Source: Parelaphostrongylus tenuis
Taxonomy: Eukaryota > Nematoda > Chromadorea > Rhabditida > Metastrongylidae
Direction of reading: 5' to 3'
Length of the DNA stretch: 64,000 nucleotides
Assembly (NCBI GenBank): GCA_019055375.1
Contig: JAHQIW010006329.1
Span: 1-64,000, forward strand
Part shown: one piece after another, positions 1 to 10,862 of the stretch
How the letters are laid out: the number at the start of each line of letters is the position of its first letter
How positions within the stretch are numbered: the stretch's first letter is position 1
Notes under the pieces: model-generated
What the model was told of the DNA's origin: nothing
Databases searched by the model: none
Seen by the model: only the letters and a program-made list of their open reading frames with translations
Translations under genes and position numbers: made by a program

Positions 1-310
1 CTGGGTACTCACGAGTAGCTTGCGAGTCTCTCTCGGAGGAACGGGAGGAGCTTATTTGTTGGAGGCAACACCTAATAGCCTCCCATGTACTTCCCAGCCG
101 CTTGATTGGAAGCTTTTGGCCTCCTTGACTCGTACAAGTAGAGTTTACGTCAAGTCAGTGCTGCATAAGCAGGGAGCTCATCTTGTGAATCCACCTCAGT
201 CTCTGAGAAGCACACGTTCGCTTTTGGTTCGCGTTTATTCTCCTATCCACTACTTGGAGACGCGTCACGTGCCCTCGCGACTGAACGCAGCAAGATTCTT
301 CTTTCAAAGT
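1..310 (-). mobile_element. RTE LINE 5' leader, truncated by window edge
   Basis: This stretch closely matches 28783-29090, the leader upstream of the endonuclease ORF of the RTE copy at 25747-29095, in the same orientation. It shares the same order of landmarks, for example the block read as GGAGGAGCTTATTTGTTGGA on the plus strand. The body of this second copy should therefore lie left of the window. The open plus-strand frame at 20-322 crosses this leader and is not a gene. Seen: the repeat match. Inferred: that the rest of the element continues outside. Confidence 0.8.
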
Positions 311-488
311 GTTTTAGAATGATACCAGCCAACTTTGATTATGTAACTGCACAAGTTGAATCATTTCTGAGACCGGTCCCATGGCCAAGGTTGACGATGA
401 GAATCTCTTCCACAGGTGTTGCCGTGAGATCAGCTCCACAGCCCGGTGGCAGAAAAGGCTTAGGTATTCGTATTGCCATAGCGCTCTC

Positions 489-1725
489 TCATAACATTTT
501 TCCCACTCGTTGATCACACAAAGTGCCACTGTAGCCACTTGGACAAATACAAATGGAACAATCTCAAGGGTGAGGAAATCCCTCGTGAGCGCACTTGGCG
601 GATGTTGACTTGCTGCATATTTTTGAAAAAACTAGTTCTGATGAACTGTTTTCGAGTCCTAATTCAAAATCGCCGCATTCGGTACTGTGCTTCCGTAGTG
701 TTCGCTGATCGTGTGAATGTCCGAGAAGGCAAGCAAATCATATCCCACTGTTTTCTGATAGAGCTCATTCATTACAATGTTGATACGCCCATGGTAAGCA
801 GAAAAACTATTGAAACAGAAAAACAAAAGAAAAACAAAACAGAAAATTAGAGATATTATACAAAATAGTTTTGAACATTGGCAAGTACATCGAGCAAACC
901 TCAGTTTTCCATAGTGCATAATGCTGCCGTAATCGTATGAGAGACCATAGACATCTGTTGAACTTTTGTATTATATTGAATTCCTCAACATAATCTGGTT
1001 AATTATGCTCTTGGCGTAGGTGGTAAAACGGTTAGCATGCGCTCCCGGAAAGAGTGAGATCTGGGTTCGAATCCCGGCTGATGCAAATGTTTTTGCACAG
1101 CACTCCACATTATTGAGTATATGCTCTTGGTCTTGCACAATGGTAATTCCAGAATTCGTAAAAACTCACAATAACATTTTGGAAAGCGATTCTGACGAAG
1201 TTATCACGATCATACCGCTGCTGTGTGAAAAATCCAAAAACATGGCTAATCTCGTGCACAGCTGCGCCTAACTAAAATTTCTACTATACCACGTAGCGGA
1301 AAACGCCTACTGAAAGTATGAGAGGAGTGTAATTTTTCAGAGTTATCAATTTGAATGAGACATACATCAACGTTATCATCAAGACAGCGAAACTGATCTC
1401 CTCCGAGACCTCCATCAGTTGCCGAACATTCGTTTCCTTTTACCACAATAACCTTGTCTTATGCTGATAATTCTAATTTAAAGATTTATTCGCTCTGATA
1501 ACACTTTCAACAAACCTTTTTCGTCTTCGTGGGAGTCAATACACGTAACGTCGCTTCATACCTTTGACCCGTTTAAAAAAATTTCTTCATATTGTGAGAA
1601 ATCACTGCTTTTTACAAACAAAATTTTTCAAACAAAAGTAAAAAAGTCAGTTGATGCGTCTTCTATTCAGACATCAATGCCACTCTTTACTTCAACTTTT
1701 GCTCCACCATATTTTTTGCGCTTAA
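489..1725 (-). pseudogene. Astacin-like zinc metalloprotease gene A, broken
   Basis: Minus-strand exons read like a secreted NAS-type astacin, in the right order. About 1630-1720 matches the start of the catalytic domain but has an in-frame TGA at 1667-1669. About 1340-1445 reads GNECSATDGGLGGDQ, the Cys/Gly-Gly-Asp-Gln block. 1170-1271 is the active-site exon, phase 0 at both ends, with AG acceptor and GTGAGT donor, reading AVHEISHVFGFFT. About 900-990 carries the Met-turn YDYGSIMHY. About 690-800 reads YQKTVGYDLLAFSD and ISEHYG. 489-612 is an EGF exon with CSICICPSGYSGTLCD. Breaks: the third zinc histidine of HExxHxxGxxH is Thr, and the EGF exon has a TGA at 564-566. A SINE sits in the intron at about 1014-1150. 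I see no signal peptide or propeptide. It is probably a pseudogene; a recently inactivated family member is the alternative reading. Confidence 0.8.
1014..1150 (+). repeat. tRNA-derived SINE, family E
   Basis: A tRNA-like head has an A-box-like stretch around 1020 and a perfect B box in GGGTTCGAATCCCGG near 1066, followed by a tail that recurs at 2415 and 54565. It lies in an intron of astacin A. The acceptor stem does not pair properly, so I do not call a functional tRNA. Confidence 0.6.
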
Positions 1726-2414
1726 TCTTAGTAATCCCAGTAATTCTTTTTAATTATAATTATCAACTTTATTGCTACATGTTTTCCGATGTCACGACAC
1801 ATGCCACAAAAGCTTTGAGATTATAGAGTTGAGCAAAAAGTTGTGGGGAATTTGGAAACTTCCGTTTTTATGCGCAATTAACAGCAAAACAAGTGTAATT
1901 ATACCTTTAATTTGTCCATTACATTCTCCCATCGCTCTACAAGATTCCAAATCTGCTGAAAGTATCATTCCGGTTTCTTTGGAACGGAAAACCTTGACAT
2001 AATTTTTTAACCGCATCAAGTAATTCAAATCGGCGGCCATTCGGAAAGGATTGCTGGAAAGTGGCGACAAATTATGATTCTCTTTCGCTTCAGTGAGTTC
2101 ATGAGGATCCTGGCGAGGCTTCTTGTGGACAAGGTCAAATTGGTTTAACTTGTTGACAACGTCCGCTGCAAAACACTAAACAAATCACGAGTGCTCGATA
2201 AAGGCCCAACATCCAAAGCGGTTTGAGTCACTTTCATCCAGAACATACATCCGTCCCAGAACGAGCCATACTTCGACATCAAAACTGCCTTCTTTGAATC
2301 GCATAAGCCATCTGCCCACAGTCGACTCTAGCACTTTATCAGCACCTTTACCCTCATTGATCTCATCGACGGCTTTTACAATCATTAAACCGTAGAAAGA
2401 GTGGTGTTAAAATA

Positions 2415-2560
2415 AGTGTCGGTAGTGCAACGGTTGATCAAGCGCCCCGGATAAAGTGAAATGTAGGTTCGAGTCCTATCTGACGGAAAGTTTTGCATTT
2501 TACTCTACATTAATGGGTTTATTTGTCATCATGCTACTGCTTGGAGCGGTTGAATAAAAA
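2415..2560 (+). repeat. tRNA-derived SINE, family E
   Basis: It shows the head GTCGGTAGTGCAACGGTTGA and the B box AGGTTCGAGTCCT, then a tail similar to the copy at 1014. It is inserted in the mariner relic. Confidence 0.6.
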
Positions 2561-2674
2561 GGAGTTCTGTCTGATCATCGGACACCCAATATCTATCAGC
2601 AGAAATGGATTCAATGTCGTATCGACTACCTGTGTCATACCATTGACGGTTCGGCGTAGAGAAATGGTGCCAAA

Positions 2675-2790
2675 AAAGGCATCGGTACTGCGACGGTCGA
2701 ATACACGCCCCAGATAGGGTGAAGTGAGGGCTTGAGTCCTAACTAACGCAAGAGGTCTGCACATCACTCTAAATCAGACGTTAAACCTTG
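2675..2790 (+). repeat. tRNA-derived SINE, family E, degraded
   Basis: A second family E head (ATCGGTACTGCGACGGTCGA) has a decayed B box, GGGCTTGAGTCCT. It lies about 260 bp downstream of the previous copy in the same mariner relic. Confidence 0.55.
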
Positions 2791-2989
2791 CTCCAATAAT
2801 GGCGGATTGACACTCGCCCAAATCGCATGTAATACTGCTCAATGGGCATTTCGGAAATGGAATTAATGAAGTGGAATAATATATCTAAAACTACCAACAA
2901 AAAAACGACACAAAGATGTCAAAAATGAACCTTCCAAGAATTTTCCAGAAATTTTCATTCAGAATGACATTTGAGAACACAGTTTGAGA

Positions 2990-3580
2990 ATTGCCGCAAG
3001 TTTGCAGGTGATGAAAAAACATAGTTTGCAATTTTCGTAGTTAATATATCACAGTGTTTCACTGCAAAAACAAAAACAACTAGTACAATAGTTTTTATCA
3101 CTAAGTATTATGATTACTACTGATGAAACCAGAAGGCCGAAATGTACCTCAAGCACTAAAAGTGCCACAACGGATCTCATGAAAGGCTTTAAAATATGTG
3201 AATAGGATGTATTAAACTCAGACAACGTCTTAAAAAACAGTCTGTTGGAAAGGTATTACCCTGATTTGGATAGAAGTGTTAGAAGAGGATAAATGGTAGA
3301 GACTACTGGTGTTACAAAATTCGTGTAAAGTATGATGCAGTAAATATCACTTTATCCTAAGCGTCAATGGGAAAACATCTGTTAAACCTACTAAAGCCTA
3401 CTATGGGATTTATTGCCGAATGCTCAGGATACTAATTACTTTATCCATTTTAAATAATCTTAGAAAAAAAGAACGCTTAAGGCCTAAGCGGGGTTGGTAC
3501 CCCATGGCCATACACGCGTGCACAATGACACTGCGCCATGACCACTTTTTGAAATTGTTTTGAATGTTTATTACGAGGTT
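2990..3580. other. Stretch with nothing recognised
   Basis: AT-rich sequence with no open frame of note, no repeat shared inside the window and no RNA gene I can recognise. Confidence 0.5.
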
Positions 3581-3598
3581 TTCAAAACAGTTGATGCC

Positions 3599-3637
3599 AT
3601 GGATCCATCCATTTTATTACCACAGCGGTATTCTCAC
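3599..3637 (+). CDS. Possible first coding exon, unknown gene
   Basis: After a T-rich acceptor (TTTTCAAAACAG, ending at 3590) and an 8-base leader, an ATG opens 13 codons, MDPSILLPQRYSH. These end exactly at a good donor, GTAAGT, in phase 0. The arrangement resembles other start exons in this window (10873 and 49547) and would suit spliced-leader trans-splicing. I could not find a convincing next exon in matching phase. A coding-like patch at about 3979-4060 (ASAGGTPVIERGAVQATANT) follows an AG but needs phase 2. Thirteen codons can arise by chance, so this is a suggestion only. Confidence 0.3.
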
Positions 3638-3978
3638 GTAAGTTTGGCTAATCTGCTAATTTCTACGCAATGTTCAAATTGAGCAATGGGACACTCAAAG
3701 TAGTGTATATTGAGGGCCCGCTTAAGTTTCTTGCACGGAAAATTTTTGAATCAATTTCAAGCGTTTTTAGGTAACAACGTGGCTGTTGTAATGCATAGGT
3801 ATATAGCTCCGTAACAGCAGCAGGAGAACTGTAGCTGAACGACTCTGGCATTCACAACTCTTTTATGTTAGGGAGTATGACAACGAATTTGTTCACCTGT
3901 CATGCAGACAGTATTTTTACATTGTGATTAGGCTTTACTTGACAATGTACTGCATGTTTATTCATCTGATGGCTTTTA

Positions 3979-4127
3979 GTGCTTCTGCTGGAGGAACTCC
4001 TGTAATAGAACGCGGTGCAGTGCAAGCGACAGCAAACACAATGGCAGTGTTAATTTTATTTCATGTTCTCGAATGCGCAAGAGGAAACTATCAGCAGAGA
4101 AAGTTTAGTGTAGATTTCAAATATTAA
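3979..4127 (+). CDS. Coding-like patch, possible exon
   Basis: After GGCTTTTAG the frame reads ASAGGTPVIERGAVQATANT with nematode-like codon choice and runs open to a TAA at 4125-4127. A second frame from the same acceptor is also open. No clear donor is present and no family is recognised. It could be a terminal exon, a gene relic or chance. Confidence 0.2.
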
Positions 4128-5890
4128 GCATTTTTTCACTCTTGGTGCAATCCCTTCCAAACGTCATGGTAGCTAAAAAGCATTTGATTTTCTTGTTAGG
4201 CACATGCTCATCTGCTGCGCAGTTTAGTGAATAGGTCATAGAGAATGAAAAAAGTAAAATTATGTAGAACAAAAACGCAATTTCTGTACGGCTAACACCA
4301 CGATAGTACGTTATATTAAGGTAGTTTTTGATCACTTCTAGTATCTAGAAGATATACATCTTGCCTACTAATCCATTTACGATAAGCAGAGCCCTTAAGA
4401 TCTGACACTATTTAATTCTTGGTACCCCGTTTTCTTTGAACATTATAAAAAGATCCTTACATCACCCAAGAATAGCGATTCTTCCGTGTTGGCTTTTTGA
4501 CTGTGATATCTTTGACCAAGGCCATATCAATCTGGTTATCGTCGTTTAATACACGCACATTTCATGTATTGAGGAAGGGCCTTACTAGGTATAGGGTGCG
4601 TTAAAAAGTTGTGTCAGTTTTTCGTATATTTCAGCATCAAAAAAATGTATGTGAATAAATACGTTCAATTGAGGGAGTACTTCAGTCTACCAGATCAACA
4701 TTCATAACAGTAAAAAAGTTTGCAACAGTTTCTCAAAATTGCCTTTTTTAACCTACATATGTAGTGAATTTACGAAAATTTACTTACATTTTACGAATAA
4801 TGACTTTCATTTTGACCTTATAGGACTTGTGTGATTCAAAAAGAAATGATTGCGGTTTATGAGTATTTGAAATCATTCGTATATAATTTTCATTACGAAG
4901 GCATCAAATTTGGATAGTATGGCCGAATAATAGCATTAGAGCAGAGCGACTATTATGACTTCCATGTTAGTCGCTGCGTTCGCAACATTTACATCTATCT
5001 ACAATGGTAAAAGTTCACCCATCTGCTGTACAAATATGTTACAGTTTCGTCTTTCTACTGATTTGCTTCATGTATGATCATCATCCAATGGCTCTATCTA
5101 TTTATGCAACAAATTCCAGCAATATTTTATAATTCATTCTGGCGAAAACGGATTCATGGATACAGGTGCACAGCAAATTTCGTTTCACTACTTTTTCTTC
5201 ACGGTGATTACTGACTGTAGAGACTGTGATACATGAACAAAATCATTAGCCTAGAACTCCGCCTTTTGAAACGTGCTGTTTCTAATGTCTGATTTTTTTT
5301 TGAACGAAACAAAATAATCACTCAACATTTTCAGTGTTCGTCGCTCACGGCGATTATTGACTCGTGACTCGAGGAAAGTTAGTGTCGATGAAGCTCCTGA
5401 CACATTTGCCACGAATGACCTCCACAAAGGTCACACTCGTTTTGGATGTTTCGTCTATATATGCAGATTTCGACAATAAGACAAATTTTGTTCAAAATTT
5501 CGCCCTTCAACGCTTACCTTTGTAAAATAATTTTTTTTAACAAAACGAAACACCGAACCGAGCAGTAGAACGGTGCCCTCATTAAACAAGGTCGTTGCTC
5601 TTTTCCTGCTAGCTAATAACTTAAGAGACCGTGATCTACGTCCACATAGAAATCATACTTCATTCAGTGGAGTGTGGCGCCGTTCGAATTTGTAGACTCT
5701 GTTGGCAGCTAATTCAGAACCTTTGCAGAATATTTCTAGTTTTCCACACATCTGCTACGTTGCTCAAAAATCAGTATCAACATTCGCTTTTATTTTACTT
5801 GTATATTTATCAGTAAGAGTTGTCATTTCGTATTCGATAAAATTGTATTCTTTTCCCAGCTCATCTCATGCAATTATATTTCGTTTAGTT
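4128..5890. other. Stretch with nothing recognised
   Basis: AT-rich DNA with scattered short frames, none bordered by convincing splice signals. No internal repeat match was noticed. Confidence 0.4.
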
Positions 5891-5897
5891 GGGTTCA

Positions 5898-6145
5898 AGG
5901 GAGGCGCCATGGCCGAGTGGCTGTGATGTTCGTCACGAGTCTTGTGGAGCCGAGTTCCACCCACGACTTCTCTCCGGCAGTCAACAACAATGTCCAAGCC
6001 ACAGCAAGGTTATCCTCGAGACTGCAACGAGACACTCTCAACCAGTATTCTACGCCTTTCAAGAAGAAGATGAAAAAACGAATTGAATGCTAAAACCATC
6101 GGGATCCGTACAGTAAAAAAGCACTGGGATGACGGATCAATTAAA
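5898..6145 (+). repeat. tRNA-derived SINE, family A
   Basis: It starts with a tRNA-like head (CATGGCCGAGTGGCTGTGAT, then a B-box-like GAGTTCCACCC). The body matches 10001-10245 along its length, with shared blocks CTCAACCAGTATTCTA, GGGATCCG and GGATCAATTAAA. Confidence 0.75.
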
Positions 6146-7690
6146 ATGCTAGAGTGCTTACAGTGCTAGCTGGGTTTGAAGGTAAACCGCGCTCTTCCCG
6201 ATTTTCAAAGGTCTGGAATCTAGAAATCACAGTAGTAATCTCGACAGGTTACTTCTACGAAATCGTACTTAGACGTACGTGAAACTGCATGAAATATTTC
6301 AGTGAGTTGCAAAGTGAAAAATGTAAAGATTGCCCGATGTGGCATTGGCCCAAAATATTTTGCTTTGACCAATTTGATGATGAAAATGAGGAGCGTTATA
6401 CAAGTCTTTCTGCTACTAAAAGTGATACCTGGAAGTCTTTCTTGTAGGCAGATATATCACAATGTTTAGCATGATGCCGAGAAACTTGATGACAGCGCTC
6501 CAACTGCTCCGAAACAACAAAAAAATTTTTGAACACTGAAAAAGCCGAAAAAAATTGTTGCTGCACATATTGAGCAATCACAGAAATGGCATCATTCAAG
6601 TATTATAGGCTCTTCTTTTAGGCGAAAACGCGTTTTTTTTTTTGGACGGTATCATGACTTTTGACAGGAAATGGATACTATTTGACAACTGACAAAGATT
6701 CAATAAGGACTGGGTAGAGATGAAGCTCTGAGCACTTGCAAAGAGTAAATTGCATGAAAAAATGTGCCTATCGTTTGACAGTCTGCAGCAGGTTCGATCC
6801 ATCGTAACTGTCGGAATTCGTATTTTACGTCTCAGCAGTGAACTACGTTTAGCAATTCGACAATTGCTCTAGAAACGTAATAGTTCGAAAGAACAACTTT
6901 CTGTCAACTTCGGCATCAAAGTTAATTATTTAAATACGAAAAACTTAGCTGCTTGATCTAACGCTAGGTTGGTAGTTATTGGTGACACTTCTTGTTGTTA
7001 ATGTTGAGTTTAGATCGCAGTTCTATTAGATGGCTGACGCCAAATCCACGCGCCAGCTCAAACAACTAAGTTTTTATGCTCTAGAGATATCACCGACTGC
7101 GCCATTCTTAGATGAAAGAGACAAATCCTTTTCGATAATGTTAAATCTCACGTCGCATAGTTAACGCTGCAGAAGTTGAACGATCTGAGCTACGAAGTTC
7201 TTGTCATCCATTAAACTCACTATACCTCCCGCCAGAGGGCCCACTTTTTAGACCTTCGATAGAGCTTGCTATAGCAGAAGTTCATTAGAAACGAATCAAG
7301 GCCAAGATCAGCTTTTCCATTGTCATAACAAACACCATTCTTAAGGTTTGTTTCATGTGCTAAATCTTCAAGTAATGATTTATTCCTTTCAAAAAATTTG
7401 TATATTTGAGCACTAGCTTCCTGTATCGACAGAGCGGCTCACATTTCATTGACATCTGAGTATATTAATGTTATGATGACCAAACATTCTGCATTCTCGA
7501 GTCTGCTGATAGATACCAATTTTTACTGCGACTTTTCTATAGCATTCTCTCCCTACTTACAAATTAACCTTTTCTTCATTAAAACTTGCGCGAGGTTAGT
7601 ATTTCTCCTCTCTTAAAATTCGTTGGCTAACGTTCTGGCGACCCTGCCTTCGTCAGAGCCTTCTTTATACTTATACCTTTATCTCGAGTG
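6146..7690. other. Stretch with nothing recognised
   Basis: Mostly AT-rich. The minus-strand frames at 6396-6802 show no splice sites or known motifs, and I treat them as chance. Confidence 0.4.
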
Positions 7691-7960
7691 CTTTGTTTAG
7701 ACCACGCTCAAATTTCAATATATCCTTTCATCATTATTTGAGCCAACATGTCATGTGGTCTGGTAAGGGCTCTTGTACAGCCCGAGACACGTGTTTCGTC
7801 CTTACAGACTCATCAGCCGGGCAGAACCCGTCGTCTGTCGATCTTTTCATAGCCAGTACAGTAGTATCAGTAGTTTTTCAGTATCGTCTGTCGATCTTCT
7901 TCAAAGAGATCACTGGACATGTATAACACACTTTGAAGAGGGTTCTGACAAAGGCGGATT
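7690..7960. repeat. MITE fragment of the AGACCACGCTCAAATTT family
   Basis: The left end reads AGACCACGCTCAAATTTCAA, matching the terminal repeat of the intact element at 34826-35169. Internally it has the GGCTCTTGTACAG and ACACGTGTTTCG blocks seen in relatives at 17030, 35040 and 37590. The overlapping open frames at 7693-7988 are repeat-derived. Confidence 0.6.
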
Positions 7961-8434
7961 CTCCGGAACGTTTACTATCAAGTTTTGAAGAATTAGCCTC
8001 TCGCAATTCTAATGAACTAACAAAAAGTTCATAAGAAATTTTACATTCCATTACTCATATCGAGATTTAGAGGGAGTCGAACTTTTAAGCTTTCTTCCTA
8101 CTTATCCTGAATGCTTGTTCAAATGAAGTGTAAAGTTCTGTTTTCTTTACAGAATTTAGATAAAGTTGAAGCTAAATTTCCAATAGCAAACGAAATAGTC
8201 GTTCTGTAGCAACGAGAAAAGCAGGTGTAGTGCGTATCCGAAGAAAATTATGTCGCTACTAAACAATATTCATCGATGGCAGAATACCTGTTGACAACCT
8301 TGTGTCACATCTGAAAAGAATGGTTTATAAGATGAATATTGCTTAAATATTGCCCAAGTTAATTGAAATTCGGTATTCCGAAGTTCTATCTCTTGACACG
8401 GAAAAATTGTGATCTTTCTGAAGCAATTTTTTTT

Positions 8435-9155
8435 GCAGCTGACACTTCAGGCTACAGCCCACGTCACCGGTTTTTCAAAACAACCTTTATAACGCTGTAT
8501 ACTCCACACAAATCTAGGTCTCAGACGCGTATACTTCTGACCAAACAGAGCTCTTTCTTTGGACTTTTAGTAATCATTCGATAGCGTAGTCATTTCTGAT
8601 TCCAACATTGCGCTTATATCCTGAAAAGACAGTTTCTCTGAAAGCAGCAGGCAAAATGAATTCAATTCGCATGTGCCATCAGGGTGGGCTTCGGCCAATT
8701 CGCGTGTCGTTGAGTAAGGCGGGCACGTGCGCTGACTCGATATCGCAAGACTGTTGCAAAGCCGATCAATCATCGCGTCAGCGCAGCGCCTTACCCAGCG
8801 GCACGTGAGTTGGTCAAAGTCCACTTGATCACCCACGCGATTCAGAACTTTTTTTACCTGCTGCGCTGCAAAGAAGCGGTCTTTATAGGATGTCATCACA
8901 GCATTAGAATCGGAAACGATTACAATGCTGGATGATTGCTAGTAGTAATAAAGAGGAGCTCTGCCCAATGAGAAATATGTGCTTCTAAACGCAAGCAACC
9001 TCATTCTGTAACAACGTCCAAAAAACGCTTTTTGAAAAACGTCGACGTGAAGCTGTAGTCAGAAGTCTCAATTTTCAAATGGGTACTAACACTTCGATGA
9101 AAAGTTACTGTCCAGCGGATGAGATCGGTTTCTCATCTGTCCCTTCATAACCGAA
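8435..9155. mobile_element. Foldback element (long-TIR MITE), family C
   Basis: The arms are imperfect inverted repeats. The left arm at about 8440 (CTTCAGGCTACAGCCCACGT) mirrors the right arm at about 9020-9075 (GACGTGAAGCTGTAGTCAGA). Related elements lie at about 32140, 52718, 54812 and 61228. The middle is variable. The minus-strand frame of 110 codons at 8567-8899 lies wholly inside and is not a host gene. No transposase is present. Confidence 0.7.
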
Positions 9156-9161
9156 AAGAGC

Positions 9162-9357
9162 CTAATAACGGGCATAACATCGACTGTACGGATCCCAGCA
9201 CATCTGCATTCCTGTCGATTCCTCGCATTCATCGTCTACAAAAATTTCGAATAATTCGCTCTCTGCCCTTATTTTCTCCAGTGGCAATGAGTCGATAGCT
9301 TTCAGTCTGTTGTTTGATTTTTCAATGTTTACTGGCACTCGAAAATAAAGCTCTGAA
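9162..9357 (-). CDS. Possible terminal exon, small Cys-containing protein
   Basis: On the minus strand a good acceptor (CGCATTTTAG) precedes 64 codons ending at a TAG at 9162-9164. The frame enters in phase 2 and ends GMQMCWDPYSRCYARY, after an acidic stretch. Codon choice looks coding. The exon ends 7 bp from the foldback element at 8435-9155. A candidate upstream exon at about 9511-9640 leaves in phase 2 at a GTTGAG donor and also carries several Cys. No family is recognised, and the upstream acceptor is weak. The protein could be secreted, but I see no signal peptide. Confidence 0.35.
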
Positions 9358-9510
9358 CTAAAATGCGTATGCGATGCATAGGGTGCATCACTTTGCAATG
9401 TTCATTCGATAAGTTGGATCCTCTTCATTAAGAAGACCACGACTTCTTGCAATTAAGTACATGGTCAGATGTTCGGGATATAACAGAAAAGCTCAGTGTG
9501 AGTACTCAAC

Positions 9511-9640
9511 CTTCTCAAGCATTTGAAGCAGACGGAAATTTGACCGTAAAAGAAACTACAATTTTGTTGTATTGGCGTTATGTCTTCAGAACTACAAGGA
9601 CGACTTGACTCTTCATTGCATTGTGATGAACGGCAAAAAA
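9511..9640 (-). CDS. Possible upstream exon of the 9162 gene
   Basis: This open minus-strand frame is rich in Cys and Ser (PCSSEDITPIQQNCSFFYGQ) and runs into a GTTGAG donor at 9509-9510 in phase 2. That matches the phase-2 entry of the exon at 9162-9357. The acceptor is unclear, so the right border is approximate. The donor is non-consensus. Confidence 0.2.
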
Positions 9641-10000
9641 AAATCCTCCTTGATTTCAAGAGTCAAACTGCTTCAGTTGGACCGCTCTCGAGCTGTGCGC
9701 TTTCTGATTGAAACTGAGCCAATAGGGTCTCGCATGCTTTTTTGATATGGTTTTTTTCTAACCGTGTCTGAACACACATGAACTGGAATTGTGTTTTAAA
9801 AAAAGACCGACAGTACTACCAATTCCATCACTGTTGAGTCCGCTCCCGAATTTTGAGTCTCCATACATGAGATAATTTTGGTTGCATAACTATGTAAAAT
9901 TTACTTCCTGATCACAATTTTCTCAAGCTCCTCAGCATACCCATCATGGGGTTTTCCAACCACTAATCTATCATATCTATACACCCAAACAAATTTCTAG

Positions 10001-10245
10001 GGGTCGTTGTGGTCAAGTGGTAGTGATAATCGTTGCGACGCGCGTGGGAGAAGCTTCGCCCCTCAACACTTTTCGGCAGTCAAAAACGAAAGCCCTATGG
10101 AACACCACAGCAAGACTACTTTCGAGATTGCCAGCTTGCGTGCTCAACCAGTATTCTAGGAACGTTCAAAAAGAAAAAATACGGATCGACTTTCAGAAGT
10201 ACTGGGATCCGCACAGAAGCAGTGAAGATGGATCAATTAAATGTC
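10001..10245 (+). repeat. tRNA-derived SINE, family A
   Basis: The head is GTGGTCAAGTGGTAGTGATA with a decayed B box near GAGAAGCTTCGCCCC. The body is collinear with 5898-6145. The two overlapping open frames at 10017-10296 are this repeat. Confidence 0.75.
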
Positions 10246-10490
10246 AAAGCAAACATTCTACCATCTGATCGAAATCACCCCAAAAGAGTGCTGTAATCGA
10301 TAATACCGGTGCGACTTACATGATCGGACAGGTCATTTTGGTAATAGCCATTACTTGCGAAAGAGGAATAGAATCGTTGTGATAGGGTTGATAGACGAGT
10401 ACGAACATGAACAAACGTGTTCATGCTCGTTCATGTACGCTGTCATACGTGGCTAAGGCTACTCATTCCCTCATTTTCATTTCACGATGT

Positions 10491-10562
10491 ACACGGAGGT
10501 GAAGGAGCTGGTCAACTTTCTGTCCATGTATCTTTTGGGCATCGTTCCTCGACGCCCGGTGA
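10491..10562 (+). CDS. Possible start exon, unknown
   Basis: An ATG at 10491 opens MYTEVKELVNFLSMYLLGIV plus four more codons, ending at a GTGAGT donor in phase 0. Codon choice is good (GTG AAG GAG CTG GTC AAC). A second frame through the same DNA (HGGEGAGQLSVHVSFGHRSS) is also open and leaves in phase 1. That would join in phase to a possible exon at about 10581-10622. No AG lies directly before the ATG, so the 5' border is unclear. It may belong to a gene upstream of the one at 10863, or be an alternative 5' exon. Confidence 0.3.
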
Positions 10563-10862
10563 GTTTCAAAATTTTTTTTTCATTATACAAGCCGACATAG
10601 ATGACGTGTTTCGCTTCGCGCGGTTGTCAGCACGTAAGACACTCGATTTGTTTCCTCGCATCCGTCAATTACGATTGGCCTTCAAACTTTTTCTTATGCG
10701 TTTCTTCCGATTAACGTCACACTCAAGTTTTGAAGCTTTTTCGTCATCATAACGGGTGTCGTTGAAGGCGAGTCGATCTTTTGTGAGATTCTGAGTAGCA
10801 CTCTCACATAGATTAGAAAAGCTTTCTGGTCTCAGACAAGCTGTCTGCTGCCAATTTCTCAG

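Larger units (their letters stand above)
1820..2970 (-). mobile_element. Mariner (cecropia-type) relic, internally deleted, with SINE insertions
   Basis: On the minus strand about 2185-2385 reads like the N-terminal helix-turn-helix of a mariner transposase (INEGKGADKVLESTVGRWLM, then RFKEGSFDVE). About 1870-2070 resembles the C-terminal end. The central catalytic region with the D,D(34)D motif is missing. The same structure recurs at 51060-51750, including both ends: AGCAAAAAGTTGTGG-like on the left and the ACTACCAA...AAAGATGTC stretch on the right. Two family E SINEs at about 2415-2790 interrupt the right part. It is non-autonomous and long dead. Confidence 0.75.

Noticed and set aside
1014..1090. 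Functional tRNA gene, given a perfect B box
   Set aside because: The arms do not fold into a full cloverleaf and the same head plus tail recurs elsewhere, so it is a SINE.
8567..8899. 110-codon minus-strand gene
   Set aside because: It lies entirely inside a foldback element with no coding family.
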